From the NCBI GenBank assembly GCA_035566895.1, contig DATMQA010000060.1, forward strand, positions 1-37,766: DNA of 37,766 nucleotides. Direction: 5' to 3'. Origin of the DNA: DATMQA01 sp035566895. GTDB lineage: Bacteria; Verrucomicrobiota; Verrucomicrobiia; Limisphaerales; UBA8199. The position numbers were made by a program, and so were the translations under genes. Shown piece by piece: positions 1 through 8,128 of the stretch (positions are counted from its first letter, which is position 1; each line of letters starts with the position of its first letter). The notes under the pieces were generated by a model. It was not told the origin of the DNA. It worked only from the letters and a program-made list of their open reading frames with translations, and did not search any database.

Positions 1-151
1 TAGGTAGCTGCTCAGTGGCTACCCAAAACTCCGGCTGCGCCGCTTTTTCTTTATTTCCGAACACCCGCTATCCTATTCAAAACCAACCACTCCTCGCAAA
101 ACATTTCACCGGAAAGTTGGCAGTTTTTCAACAGACTGCTATGAGGCAGTC

Positions 152-415
152 ATGAAGGTTCAAATCCACGCGGGCGCTCCAGTCGCTTTGTTCGATGTTT
201 TTAAATATGAAAAGCCAGGCGGGACTCAGCGTCTTTTTCGTATTAAGGAACGGCCCGTCGTTTCTTCTCCCGAAATACCGTTAACTGCGGATGAAGCTCA
301 AAGCATCTCGTGGCTCCTGACGTTCCGGGTTACGGGCACTGACGTAGCCGCCAAAGAACGTATTTTCAAGCTGGAATCGGATGGCCAAAGCCCGCCGAAA
401 TTTTATCCGGTTTAG
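152..415 (+). CDS. Hypothetical protein, 87 aa
   Basis: Not recognised. An ATG-started frame of 87 codons whose composition looks protein-like (segment IPLTADEAQSISWLLTFRVTG is plausible folded sequence) but with no motif, signal peptide or membrane segment. It has no strong Shine-Dalgarno and stands alone, its 3' end 37 bases from the tail of the convergent HEPN-motif gene. It could be a small accessory gene or a chance frame; competing frames on either strand here look worse. Confidence is low because length and composition are the only support. Confidence 0.4.
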   Translation: MKVQIHAGAPVALFDVFKYEKPGGTQRLFRIKERPVVSSPEIPLTADEAQSISWLLTFRVTGTDVAAKERIFKLESDGQSPPKFYPV

Positions 416-452
416 TCAACTAAGCCAACAACTTCATCCAGCGTCCGATTCC

Positions 453-1445
453 TCACTTATTTCTGACCCGGTCGATTTCGGTTTGGATGTAATCGTCAAG
501 ATTCCCGGCTGCTTCTGTCAAAAGGTCACGGATATACTCGGTCTGGTCGGCAAAGTGTTTGTAGAGCAACAATGCTCTGTGACGGTCTTTTTCCTTACCG
601 AGTTCGACGAGGCGCTTTTTCCAGCTTGGGATCGGGTCTTTTCGATACTTCCAAGGATGTTGGTCCTTGAGCCATTTTAGGTATTCAAAATCATCTTTGG
701 CGGGACAGTTTTTCTGCTTCGCAAAATCTTTCGCTTCATCCGTGAAAGCAAATTTCCAAAGCTGCGTGTCGACCAGCGCTCCCTCACGAGTCTTGTCTCC
801 GTTTGGAGCATCGTCAGCGAGAAACTGAATGTTATGGTCGGCCTCACCGATCATTGATTCGACTTTCCGAGCCAAATCCCCGATCAAGTCGCAATCGTGG
901 CTTTCTGAGATTTCTCTCAGCCGTTTGCAAGCCGCCTTAAAATCATCCAAAGACGTATGGGAGGGCTTAGCGCCGAGGTATTTTTGTGCGCGGTGCGGAA
1001 GCTTTTGTCGGTCACCGTAACTAAAACATCCGGGGTCAAACGTTTCCAAGAGCCAACAGGCGTTTTGGAAATAAAACAGGGACACTGCGGGAAGAATTTC
1101 TTCGTGCGTCATTCCACGGTGATAGACCTCGTTTCGAAACGAATGAAGGATATTCAGCGTTTCCTTGATATTTGTCGGCACATATCCGGTTTCGGCAGCC
1201 AATTTCACCTTGTCGTCAAAATACTGGCCAAGGGCATCGGCCACAAGTTTTGGTGGATACTTGGGAGGAAGCATCTGCCACATGCGATTCGAATTTGACT
1301 TCTCAACCGCGTATTGATGAAGCGTCAGCTCCACAACGTTGTCGACGAGCATCAAGGCAAACCGCTTGTAGTTGGCGTCATTGACCGCCAGTTGGTCGAG
1401 CGCCAAATCCATCTGTTCAAGCACATTTGCCAGGAATCGCAACAT
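453..1445 (-). CDS. HEPN-motif protein, 330 aa
   Basis: Soluble protein, predicted mostly alpha-helical. Residues 104-109 read RNEVYH inside the segment HSFRNEVYHRG, which fits the R-x4-6-H motif (commonly R-N-x3-H) of HEPN domains; in that superfamily R and H form an RNase active site found in toxins, abortive-infection proteins and CRISPR effectors. The N-terminal 130 residues are the likely HEPN helical bundle. The C-terminal half (about 170-330) is charged, rich in K, D and W, and unrecognised. No signal peptide. Start is the ATG at 1445. The gene lies head-to-head with the module at 1641-3287. Seen: the motif and length. Known: HEPN catalytic motif. Inferred: RNA-cleaving or defence-related role. 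It could also be a non-catalytic HEPN-like helical protein. Confidence 0.72.
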   Translation of the reverse strand: MLRFLANVLEQMDLALDQLAVNDANYKRFALMLVDNVVELTLHQYAVEKSNSNRMWQMLPPKYPPKLVADALGQYFDDKVKLAAETGYVPTNIKETLNILHSFRNEVYHRGMTHEEILPAVSLFYFQNACWLLETFDPGCFSYGDRQKLPHRAQKYLGAKPSHTSLDDFKAACKRLREISESHDCDLIGDLARKVESMIGEADHNIQFLADDAPNGDKTREGALVDTQLWKFAFTDEAKDFAKQKNCPAKDDFEYLKWLKDQHPWKYRKDPIPSWKKRLVELGKEKDRHRALLLYKHFADQTEYIRDLLTEAAGNLDDYIQTEIDRVRNK

Positions 1446-1505
1446 TCGCAGCTAATGCTTTTAGGTCGGGCGCTGCGAACATTCAAGAGATCATTCGCAG
1501 AATGT

Positions 1506-1526
1506 GGGCCGCCCGCCGCTCCTTTG
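1506..1526. repeat. 21-bp direct repeat, left copy
   Basis: This 21-base GC-rich segment (begins GGGCCGCCCGCC, ends CTCCTTTG) recurs exactly at 3317-3337 in the same orientation, and resemblance continues for about 12 bases in imperfect form (CCCGCTACGG versus CCCGCCACGG). The two copies bracket the two-gene module at 1641-3287 and lie 1.8 kb apart. It may be a dispersed genomic repeat or the boundary mark of a mobilised cassette. Confidence 0.8.
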
Positions 1527-1640
1527 GACCCGCTACGGGAAGCACGTTCAGGGGCGAGGAGATTGAGGTAAGACCACACCCAGGCACTGAACCGACTTGA
1601 CGCCTCCATCCGAACTGCTATCAAAAGGCTCCGGGCGCGC

Positions 1641-2321
1641 ATGAGCAACGACTCTTCCAAAACCCTTGATGTTTTATTCTCCATGGAGCGAAGCGCTATT
1701 GACCGCGACCTTAAGGGGGCACAAGAAGAAGACATCCTCACGCTGGTCACCCAGATTTCCTCCCTTAATGGAATACCGGTTGAGGCGTGCACTCCCGAGA
1801 CGGACGCCCGGCTTGCCCATCTTTTAATGGTTCAGGCTCACAAACTCTGCCAAGGTGACAAACTTCCGCCAGAGATAAAAACCTTCTACGCCGCAATTAG
1901 TGCTGACCGTATCGCTTCAGAGGCGGTGACGGTGGCCATGGACAAGGGTGAGCTCGCAGAACTCTCCGCCAGTATCGACGCCGTGCGGCGCCGCGAGGGT
2001 CTAACCGGCGACGAGGAGTGGAGGCTGGGCGAAGGGCCAGCAGACTACCGCCAGCTTGAGGCTAAAGCCGGACGAGTCATTGACCGCATTACTGACACGA
2101 TTTTTGCTTACATGCTCCGCCGCTACAGGCTGGAAGAGCACGCGGAGTTGTTTGAGCGTGATCGCGTGGCCTTTGAGATCCAGCGAGAGGTCGGCCATCG
2201 GGTTCTCTACGGCACCGGTGCCGAGAGGCTTATGGACAAATATTTTCGCGAGACGTACGGAGCAGCGGCGCTCCGTCGAGTGAAGCTGCGAACGAAACAA
2301 CTCCGCGCTGAAAAAGCCTGA
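1641..2321 (+). CDS. Unrecognised 226-aa protein, first gene of two-gene module
   Basis: Soluble, charged, predicted largely helical protein; no family recognised and no signal peptide or membrane segment. The C-terminal half (about 125-226) is rich in Arg and Glu, with a DRITDTIFAYMLRRYRLEEH helix and a strongly basic tail, which would suit nucleic-acid or partner binding, though that is inference. ATG start at 1641. The stop codon is followed after six bases by the start of the DUF6602-like gene, so the two are almost certainly co-transcribed and perhaps act together. The ORF on the opposite strand across it is an antisense shadow. Confidence 0.75.
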   Translation: MSNDSSKTLDVLFSMERSAIDRDLKGAQEEDILTLVTQISSLNGIPVEACTPETDARLAHLLMVQAHKLCQGDKLPPEIKTFYAAISADRIASEAVTVAMDKGELAELSASIDAVRRREGLTGDEEWRLGEGPADYRQLEAKAGRVIDRITDTIFAYMLRRYRLEEHAELFERDRVAFEIQREVGHRVLYGTGAERLMDKYFRETYGAAALRRVKLRTKQLRAEKA

Positions 2322-2327
2322 CGAATA

Positions 2328-3287
2328 ATGCAACCGGCCACGACCACGAAGCTTCACGACCTTCACGGTTACCTAGCTTCATCTCAGCGGTGGCTGCAAG
2401 AGGAGTATGAGCAAATCCAAAAGCGCGCTACAGAAGACCCGGGCACTGCTGGCGACCAAGGGGAAGTGAATTGGGCAACACTTCTTAAGCGCTGGCTGCC
2501 ATCATATTTCCGCATCGAAACCAAGGGTCGAATCCTTACCGAATCTGGCTATGCCAGTCCCCAGATGGACGTCGTCGTTCTAACTCCTTCGTACCCACAA
2601 ATCTTACTCGAAAAGAAGCTCTACTTGGCTGGCGGCGTCGTTGCGGCCTTCGAATGCAAGACCACACTAAGGGCTTCAGATGTCAAAGACGCATTGGAGA
2701 CCGGCTCCACGCTTAGACGGAATTTGCGAAAACGTGAGGGAAGCCCGTACAAGGAGCTGAACTCCGCCATTATCTATGGTTTGCTGGCCCATTCTCATAG
2801 CTGGAAGTACGAAAAATCCTCACCCTTTGAAAACATCAACAACGCTCTCTGGGACGCCGAGCCAGAGTTCGTACACCACCCCGTTGAATGCCTCGACTTT
2901 CTTTGTGTCGCCGACCTTGGCACTTGGACGGTGATGAAAACGAACTACCACAATGCAAGTTATTTTACATCCGAGGACATGGCGACAAGGTATGGCCCCG
3001 CAACGAGTGGGTATATTTGTCACGGTATCGGGCGTGACAGGCAGCAGGCTTACTACTCGCCGATTGGCACCCTGCTTGGCGGGCTGTTCAGGAAACTTGC
3101 TTGGACCTTCCTAGACATGCGGAGCATGGAGGAGTATTTCCGGATGGTTGACGTTCACGGTTCTGGAGAAGGTAGAACTCGGCAATGGCCTATTTCAATT
3201 TACTCTGAAAAGGTCCAGGCACGACTGCGCAGCGAGCATATACCGGTTGAAGGCCTATTTGACGAGTGGGCACAAGTCTTCTTTTGA
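2328..3287 (+). CDS. DUF6602-like protein with PD-(D/E)xK-like core, 319 aa
   Basis: The N-terminal 120 residues match the DUF6602 pattern: a helical lead, G-E-x-N-W-x-x-L-L-K-R-W-L-P (45-58), then ASPQMDVVVL (76-85) and AAFECKTTL (106-114). D81 with E109-x-K111 is the arrangement of a PD-(D/E)xK nuclease fold. The rest (about 120-319) is unrecognised. No signal peptide. Start ATG is six bases after the preceding stop, so this is the second gene of a tight operon. Family members often lie in accessory or defence-like regions, but biochemical function is not established. Seen: motif and operon layout. Inferred: nuclease-type activity. It could be a degenerate, non-cutting member. Confidence 0.75.
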   Translation: MQPATTTKLHDLHGYLASSQRWLQEEYEQIQKRATEDPGTAGDQGEVNWATLLKRWLPSYFRIETKGRILTESGYASPQMDVVVLTPSYPQILLEKKLYLAGGVVAAFECKTTLRASDVKDALETGSTLRRNLRKREGSPYKELNSAIIYGLLAHSHSWKYEKSSPFENINNALWDAEPEFVHHPVECLDFLCVADLGTWTVMKTNYHNASYFTSEDMATRYGPATSGYICHGIGRDRQQAYYSPIGTLLGGLFRKLAWTFLDMRSMEEYFRMVDVHGSGEGRTRQWPISIYSEKVQARLRSEHIPVEGLFDEWAQVFF

Positions 3288-3316
3288 ATCGCAATTATCG
3301 CGCCTACAACCGCGCC

Positions 3317-3337
3317 GGGCCGCCCGCCGCTCCTTTG
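3317..3337. repeat. 21-bp direct repeat, right copy
   Basis: Exact second copy of the repeat at 1506-1526, located 29 bases after the stop of the DUF6602-like gene. See the left copy for what it may mean. Confidence 0.8.
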
Positions 3338-3450
3338 CCCCGCCACGGCCTTTTCAAACGCCTGGGGCTAAGCCTGGGCGCCAAGCCTGCCCCGATTTGT
3401 CGCTGGTGCCGACCCGCAGGCGGATGACGCGGAACGCGAGCGGCGCCATG

Positions 3451-3548
3451 TTGCAGACGTTGCAGACGTTGTGCAGACGTTTGCAGACGTTGAGCCCAAA
3501 CACCACAATCACCAAGCGGGCTGGGCCTTGCAGACGTTTGCAGACGTT
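3451..3548. repeat. GCAGACGT repeat cluster
   Basis: Six exact copies of GCAGACGT at 3453, 3462, 3473, 3483, 3530 and 3540, mostly in the context TTGCAGACGTT with spacing of 9 to 11 bases, then a 39-base gap before the last pair. The cluster lies in the convergent spacer between the DUF6602-like gene and the M3 peptidase. Spacing is irregular and there are no spacer-sized inserts, so this is not a CRISPR array. Confidence 0.85.
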
Positions 3549-3581
3549 GCCGACGGTGAATTGCTACCTAAGCATATCTTT

Positions 3582-5690
3582 TCAGTTCTTCCCAATCCCT
3601 ATCTTCTTGAGGAATGGCTCGAGGGAGCGTTTGCGGCCGAGGAATTTTTCAATCGAAATGTTCACGTCGCGCGAATCACCCGGCTCGTAAATTTCATGGC
3701 GGAGGCGGAGCCCGATGTCTTTGTCGAAGTAGCCGCCGCGAGAGTGCTCGAACACGGTTGCCATATCGGCCGCGATCGCGTCCGCCCACGCATAGCCGTA
3801 ATAGCCGGCGTCGTAGCCGATGATGTGGCCGAAATAAGCAATAAAGGCCGCGTCGGGCACCACCGGCAGAAATACATCGCTGAGCGCCTTGTTCGACACC
3901 GGCAGCGTCTCTTTCGCGTTCGCATCGTGGATTTGCGTGTGCAGCGTCAGGTCCATCAGGCCGAAGGAGAGCTGGCGGCGGTAGCGGGTGCCTTCGGTCG
4001 CCAGTCGCGCCTCTTTGAGCTTGGCCAGGATGTCCGCCGGAATTTTTTTGGATGGATCGCGGTAATCCGACGCGAAACTATCCAGCACTTTTTTGTCCCA
4101 GACCCAGTTTTCCAGCATTTGCGAGGGGGCTTCGACAAAATCGCCGGGGACACTCGTGCCCGAGAAGCGTGCATATTTGGCACGCGTGAGAATGGAGTGC
4201 ATGGCGTGGCCGAATTCGTGGAAGATCGTTTCCACGTCGCTGTGCGCCAGCAGGGAGGGCTTGTCGTTGGCCGGGGCAGGAAAATTGCAGATCAGCGCCA
4301 CGGTCGGACGCTCGTACTTGCCATCGGCCAGGAGCTTGCCCGGAATGATGGAGAACTGGGCGAAGTGGTTGTATTTGCCTTCGCGCGGGAACATGTCGAG
4401 ATAGAACAAGCCCAGCGGCTCGCCGGTTTTGGAATCCGAGACGGCGTAAAGCTGCAAATCACCAATCCATTTGTAAGGCGCCTCGACGCGCTCGAACTTC
4501 AGGCCGAAGATGCTTTGGTAAATGTTAAACATCCCCTCCAGCACACGCTGGTAAGGGAAATAAACCCGGAGTTGTTCGGCATCCACGGTGTACCTCTCCT
4601 TGCGGAACTGCTCGCTGTAATAGCGCCAGTCCCAAATATGGATTTGGGCATTGGGATCGCCGGTCGCTTTCACCTTGAGCTGGCGAAATTCAGCCAGCTC
4701 GGCATCGAACTTGGGCTGCAGGCCTTTGGTAAGCCGTTCCTCGAAATCTATCGCCGTTTTGGCGTTCTTGACCATTTTGACTTCGGTCTGGTAGTCGGCC
4801 CAGGTTTTGTAGCCGAGTTTTTTAGCTACGTCGTCGCGCAACGGCAGAATTTTTTCCAGCAGCGGAATATTCTCGGCCCGGGCGAGATTGTCGTGGGCGA
4901 CCAGCAATTTCTTGCGGGTTTCTTCCCGTTTGGCGTTGTCCATCACCATCAGGTAGTGCCACGTGATATTGGCCTTGACGGTGAATTGGTCTTCCCCCGT
5001 CTTGGTCTGCAGCATGAAGTCCTCGGGTACCCCTTCCAGTTCGGCACTCGTGAATTGGACGGGCTTTTCGGCCTTGGTGATGTTGGATTCGTAATCGGTT
5101 CCCAGGCGCGAGAGGTCTTTGCGCATGCGCTCCACCTCATCCCGCTGCCCCTTGGGCAGGTCCAGGCCGGCGCGCCGGTAGTCGCGCATGGTCTCCGAGA
5201 GCAGCCTCGCATCCTCCCCTTTGAGTCCGGGTTTTTTGTCGGCATAAGCCTTGATCACTTTATAGACGTCCTCCCGGTAATCGAGACCGACCAGCCATTC
5301 CTCCAATTCCTTGAGCGCGTCGGTAGCCGTGTCTCTCAGAACAGCGTTGGTGCTGGTTTCCTTGATGAGCGAAAGCCGATTGTCGGTGAGGCTGTTTTGG
5401 TAGCCGATGTCATCCAGCGCCCGGACGGTGTTGGCAAACGTGACCTCGTGCGGGTCGAGCGCGGCGATTTTATCCAGGGCGGCATTGCCGGTGGCGATCG
5501 TGTCTCGCACCGCCGCCCTGACTTCATTGGTCGTCGTCTCAAACTGCGGCAGGCGGATGACCGCATTGAATTTCGCGGCGCGCTGCTCGAAGGCGCGCAA
5601 CGCATCGCCCGGGCTTGCGGGCTGCGCGAGCCCGGTGCACGCCACCGACACTACGATTACCAGGACAAGCTGAACGGTTTTCACATCCAT
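3582..5690 (-). CDS. Secreted M3-family zinc oligopeptidase, 702 aa
   Basis: Zinc metallopeptidase of family M3 (thimet oligopeptidase/Dcp/PrlC type), which cleaves short peptides. The metal site is HEFGHAMHSI at 491-500: H491 and H495 bind zinc, E492 is catalytic, and E520 in DFVEAPSQ is the third ligand. The late GYDAGYYGYAWADAIAADM segment is the family substrate-binding loop. Length fits the usual 650-700. An N-terminal signal-like segment (LVLVIVVSVACTGLAQ, 9-23) suggests export; the Cys in VAC is a weak lipobox, so periplasmic or lipoprotein location are both possible. It diverges from the oppD-like gene with 105 bp between them, and peptide hydrolysis next to peptide import is a sensible pairing. 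The long antisense frame over this gene is a codon-bias shadow. Confidence 0.95.
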   Translation of the reverse strand: MDVKTVQLVLVIVVSVACTGLAQPASPGDALRAFEQRAAKFNAVIRLPQFETTTNEVRAAVRDTIATGNAALDKIAALDPHEVTFANTVRALDDIGYQNSLTDNRLSLIKETSTNAVLRDTATDALKELEEWLVGLDYREDVYKVIKAYADKKPGLKGEDARLLSETMRDYRRAGLDLPKGQRDEVERMRKDLSRLGTDYESNITKAEKPVQFTSAELEGVPEDFMLQTKTGEDQFTVKANITWHYLMVMDNAKREETRKKLLVAHDNLARAENIPLLEKILPLRDDVAKKLGYKTWADYQTEVKMVKNAKTAIDFEERLTKGLQPKFDAELAEFRQLKVKATGDPNAQIHIWDWRYYSEQFRKERYTVDAEQLRVYFPYQRVLEGMFNIYQSIFGLKFERVEAPYKWIGDLQLYAVSDSKTGEPLGLFYLDMFPREGKYNHFAQFSIIPGKLLADGKYERPTVALICNFPAPANDKPSLLAHSDVETIFHEFGHAMHSILTRAKYARFSGTSVPGDFVEAPSQMLENWVWDKKVLDSFASDYRDPSKKIPADILAKLKEARLATEGTRYRRQLSFGLMDLTLHTQIHDANAKETLPVSNKALSDVFLPVVPDAAFIAYFGHIIGYDAGYYGYAWADAIAADMATVFEHSRGGYFDKDIGLRLRHEIYEPGDSRDVNISIEKFLGRKRSLEPFLKKIGIGKN

Positions 5691-5795
5691 AAACGCCGCA
5701 AATTACCGGCAAAACCAGCCGGCGCAAGCGGTTTCATCGTAGTTCGGCCTTTCTTCTGCGGGCTCGATTCTTAATAGTTTACTCATCGTCACCCG

Positions 5796-6758
5796 ATGGC
5801 CATGCCGTTGCTGGAAATAAAAGACCTGAAACTCGACTTCCGCTCCGGCGAGGCCACCCTGCGGGCAGTCGATGGCGTCTCGTTCAGCCTTAACGCGGGC
5901 GAAACCGTCTGTCTGGTGGGCGAGAGCGGGTGCGGCAAGACCGTGACCGCCCTGTCCATTGCGCGGCTGGTGCCCTCGCCTCCAGGGCAGTATGCGGGAG
6001 GTGAGATTCTGCTGGAGGGGCGCGATGTATTGAAGATGTCCAACCGGGAGCTCCGCGAGATTCGCGGGCGCGTCGTCAGCTACGTTTTCCAGGAGCCGGG
6101 CGCCTCGCTCAATCCGGTTTTGCGCGTCGGCAGCCAAATCAAAGAAGCGCTGAAGTTGCACCGGCCGCACCAGGCTGCCGATGCGGAGATCATTCGCCTG
6201 TTGAAACTGGTCGGCATTGCGGCGCCCGAATCGCGCCTCAAGAATTATCCTTTCGAGATGTCGGGCGGCATGCAACAGCGGGTCATGCTGGCGATGGCGC
6301 TGGCGTCGGGGCCTAAACTGCTCGTAGCGGACGAGCCGACGACCGCGCTCGACGTCACCATCCAGGCTCAGATTCTGGAATTGCTGAACGACCTCAAACA
6401 ACGGCTGGGCATGGCTATTCTGTTGATTACCCACAACCTGGGTATTGTGGGTGAAATGGCGGACCGCGTCGCTGTGATGTATGCCGGCCAGATCGTGGAA
6501 CTGGCACCGTCGGGCGACCTCTTGCGCCAGCCGCTGCATCCCTACACGCGTGCGCTCATCAGCTCTGTCCCCAAGCTGGGCCTGGGGGCGCGTCGGCTCA
6601 CGGCCATCCCCGGGAACGTGCCGCGTCCTGGCGATTTTCCGCCCGGTTGCCGCTTTGCGCCCCGATGTCCAATTGCCAGGGCTGAGTGCGCCAGGGCGGT
6701 TCCGGATTTGGTCGAGGTCGAGACGGGACGTTGGGTGAGATGCCCGTATTGGAAATGA
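5796..6758 (+). CDS. oppD: Oligopeptide/dipeptide ABC transporter ATPase, OppD/DppD-like
   Basis: Cytoplasmic ATPase of a peptide/nickel-type ABC importer, 320 aa. Walker A GESGCGKT at 42-49, Q-loop QEP near 99, ABC signature SGGMQQ at 156-161, Walker B LLVADE at 175-180 and H-loop H213. The C-terminal PLHPYTRALISSVP stretch and a PPGCRFAPRCP cysteine cluster are the oligopeptide-specific tail of this subfamily; that tail commonly binds an iron-sulfur cluster or stabilises dimers. Start ATG at 5796 gives MAMPLLEIKDL; ATG at 5802 is an alternative. It is paired with the OppF-like gene 83 bp downstream, but no permease or substrate-binding gene is adjacent, so the rest of the transporter must be elsewhere or the pair serves another system. 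Confidence 0.92.
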   Translation: MAMPLLEIKDLKLDFRSGEATLRAVDGVSFSLNAGETVCLVGESGCGKTVTALSIARLVPSPPGQYAGGEILLEGRDVLKMSNRELREIRGRVVSYVFQEPGASLNPVLRVGSQIKEALKLHRPHQAADAEIIRLLKLVGIAAPESRLKNYPFEMSGGMQQRVMLAMALASGPKLLVADEPTTALDVTIQAQILELLNDLKQRLGMAILLITHNLGIVGEMADRVAVMYAGQIVELAPSGDLLRQPLHPYTRALISSVPKLGLGARRLTAIPGNVPRPGDFPPGCRFAPRCPIARAECARAVPDLVEVETGRWVRCPYWK

Positions 6759-6777
6759 GCCGGTCAATCCACTCTCC

Positions 6778-6827
6778 GACAGAAAGATTAAAGCGGAAAA
6801 CATTTTCCTGTCTTTAATCTTCCTGTC
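6778..6827. other. Intergenic hairpin between the two ABC ATPase genes
   Basis: A 16-base arm at 6778-6793 (GACAGAAAGATTAAAG) pairs with 6812-6827 with one A:C mismatch, around an 18-base loop. There is no T-run after the right arm on the plus strand, so it does not look like a normal intrinsic terminator; it could be an mRNA-processing or attenuation element that adjusts the ratio of the two ATPases. Confidence 0.6.
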
Positions 6828-6841
6828 TAAGCTTCCGCCGC

Positions 6842-7846
6842 ATGGCTTTGCTCGAGGTCAAACACCTCAAAGTCCATTTTCCCGTGAAGCACGGAGTTCT
6901 GAGCCGCGTCCGCGAATACGTGAAGGCCGTGGACGATGTCAGTTTCACTATCGACTCTGGCGAAACCCTCGGGCTGGTAGGCGAGAGCGGCTGTGGCAAG
7001 ACGAGCCTGGCGCGCGCGATAGTCCGGCTGACCGAACCGACCACCGGCAGCATTTGGTTCCAAGGTGAAGAAATTACTCATCTGAGCCGTTCGGAATTGC
7101 GCGCTCGTCGCCGCGGCTTTCAAATCATATTCCAGGACCCCTATGGCTCCCTTAACCCGCGCTGGACCATCGAGGATATCGTCGGCGAGGCCCTGGACAT
7201 CCATCACCTGGCGCCGAACAAATCCGCCCGCCACGAACGCGTCGCCGAGTTGCTCGCCGCCGTCGGCCTCGCTCCGGGTTGCGCCCAACGTTATCCTCAC
7301 GAATTCAGCGGCGGGCAACGGCAACGCATTGGCATAGCCCGCGCGCTGGCGGTCGAGCCCAGGCTCATCGTGTGCGACGAACCGGTCAGCGCGCTGGACG
7401 TTTCGGTCCAGGCGCAAATCATCAATTTGCTGCAGGACCTTCAGCAAGCGCGGAGCGTTGCTTATCTCTTCATCGCGCACGATTTGGCCGTCGTGGAACA
7501 CATCAGCCGGCGGGTGATGGTGATGTATCTGGGTAAAATAGTTGAGCTGGCCGAGGCAAAAACTCTTCTCCGCTCGCCTCGGCACCCCTACACCCAGGCC
7601 CTGCTCTCCGCCGTGCCGGTGGTCGAGCTTGCGTCCAAACGCCGGCGCATCCTTCTTCCCGGTGACCCGCCGTCGCCGATTCACCCGCCCACAGGCTGTC
7701 CGTTTCATCCCCGCTGCCCGATAGCCCAATTTCCGCGTTGCCGGACCGAAATCCCTTTGCTGCGGGAGGCTGGCGCCGGCCATTGGGTGGCTTGCCATTT
7801 GGCAGAACCGGACGTGAATGTCACAGAACAGGACAGGGGAAAGTGA
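6842..7846 (+). CDS. oppF: Oligopeptide/dipeptide ABC transporter ATPase, OppF/DppF-like
   Basis: Second ATPase of the peptide-importer pair, 334 aa. Walker A GESGCGKT at 47-54, Q-loop FQDP near 97, signature SGGQRQR at 156-162, Walker B LIVCDE at 175-180, then the SALDVSVQAQ D-loop region and the HPYTQALLSAVP/CPFHPRCP oligopeptide tail, all as expected of OppF. It follows oppD after a hairpin-bearing spacer and is probably co-transcribed. Together the two would form the nucleotide-binding heterodimer. The antisense frame across it is a shadow. Confidence 0.92.
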   Translation: MALLEVKHLKVHFPVKHGVLSRVREYVKAVDDVSFTIDSGETLGLVGESGCGKTSLARAIVRLTEPTTGSIWFQGEEITHLSRSELRARRRGFQIIFQDPYGSLNPRWTIEDIVGEALDIHHLAPNKSARHERVAELLAAVGLAPGCAQRYPHEFSGGQRQRIGIARALAVEPRLIVCDEPVSALDVSVQAQIINLLQDLQQARSVAYLFIAHDLAVVEHISRRVMVMYLGKIVELAEAKTLLRSPRHPYTQALLSAVPVVELASKRRRILLPGDPPSPIHPPTGCPFHPRCPIAQFPRCRTEIPLLREAGAGHWVACHLAEPDVNVTEQDRGK

Positions 7847-7918
7847 AACGTGCTCCGGTGTTCGCTTCCAGTAGTCAGGAATCCGTAACCCATGGCCATT
7901 AATCAACCGAACCACCCC

Positions 7919-8020
7919 TTACTGATTACTGCGTCTGTTTTACTGCCCTACTGATTACTGCCCTACTGATTACTGCCTACTGTTTTACTGCCTGCTGTTT
8001 ACTGCCCACTGATTACTGCC
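7919..8020. repeat. Seven-unit 14-15 bp tandem repeat
   Basis: Seven imperfect units with consensus CTACTGATTACTGCC: 7919-7932, 7933-7947, 7948-7962, 7963-7977, 7978-7992, 7993-8006 and 8007-8020. The third and fourth are identical; others swap ATTA for TTTTA. It occupies most of the convergent spacer between the OppF-like gene and the 153-aa protein gene. No coding sense is apparent in any frame. Confidence 0.9.
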
Positions 8021-8128
8021 CCCTAACTTCCTTCGGCTCTGGCCCGACTATTGCTGTTTTGAGACGTAACCGAAATGCGCGAACCCACGTCTGTTTTTTG
8101 TGAGAAGAACCGAGTCGAGTTCTGCCGC

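Noticed and set aside
3451..3548. Possible CRISPR array
   Set aside because: The repeat unit is too short, spacing is irregular, and there are no unique spacers or cas genes.
3471..5774. 767-codon plus-strand frame
   Set aside because: It is antisense to the M3 peptidase, whose HEFGH site and full family length are clear; the frame is a by-product of GC-rich codon bias.
5703..7915. Long minus-strand frames (5703-6803 and 6827-7915)
   Set aside because: Antisense to the two ABC ATPases with complete Walker A, signature and Walker B motifs.
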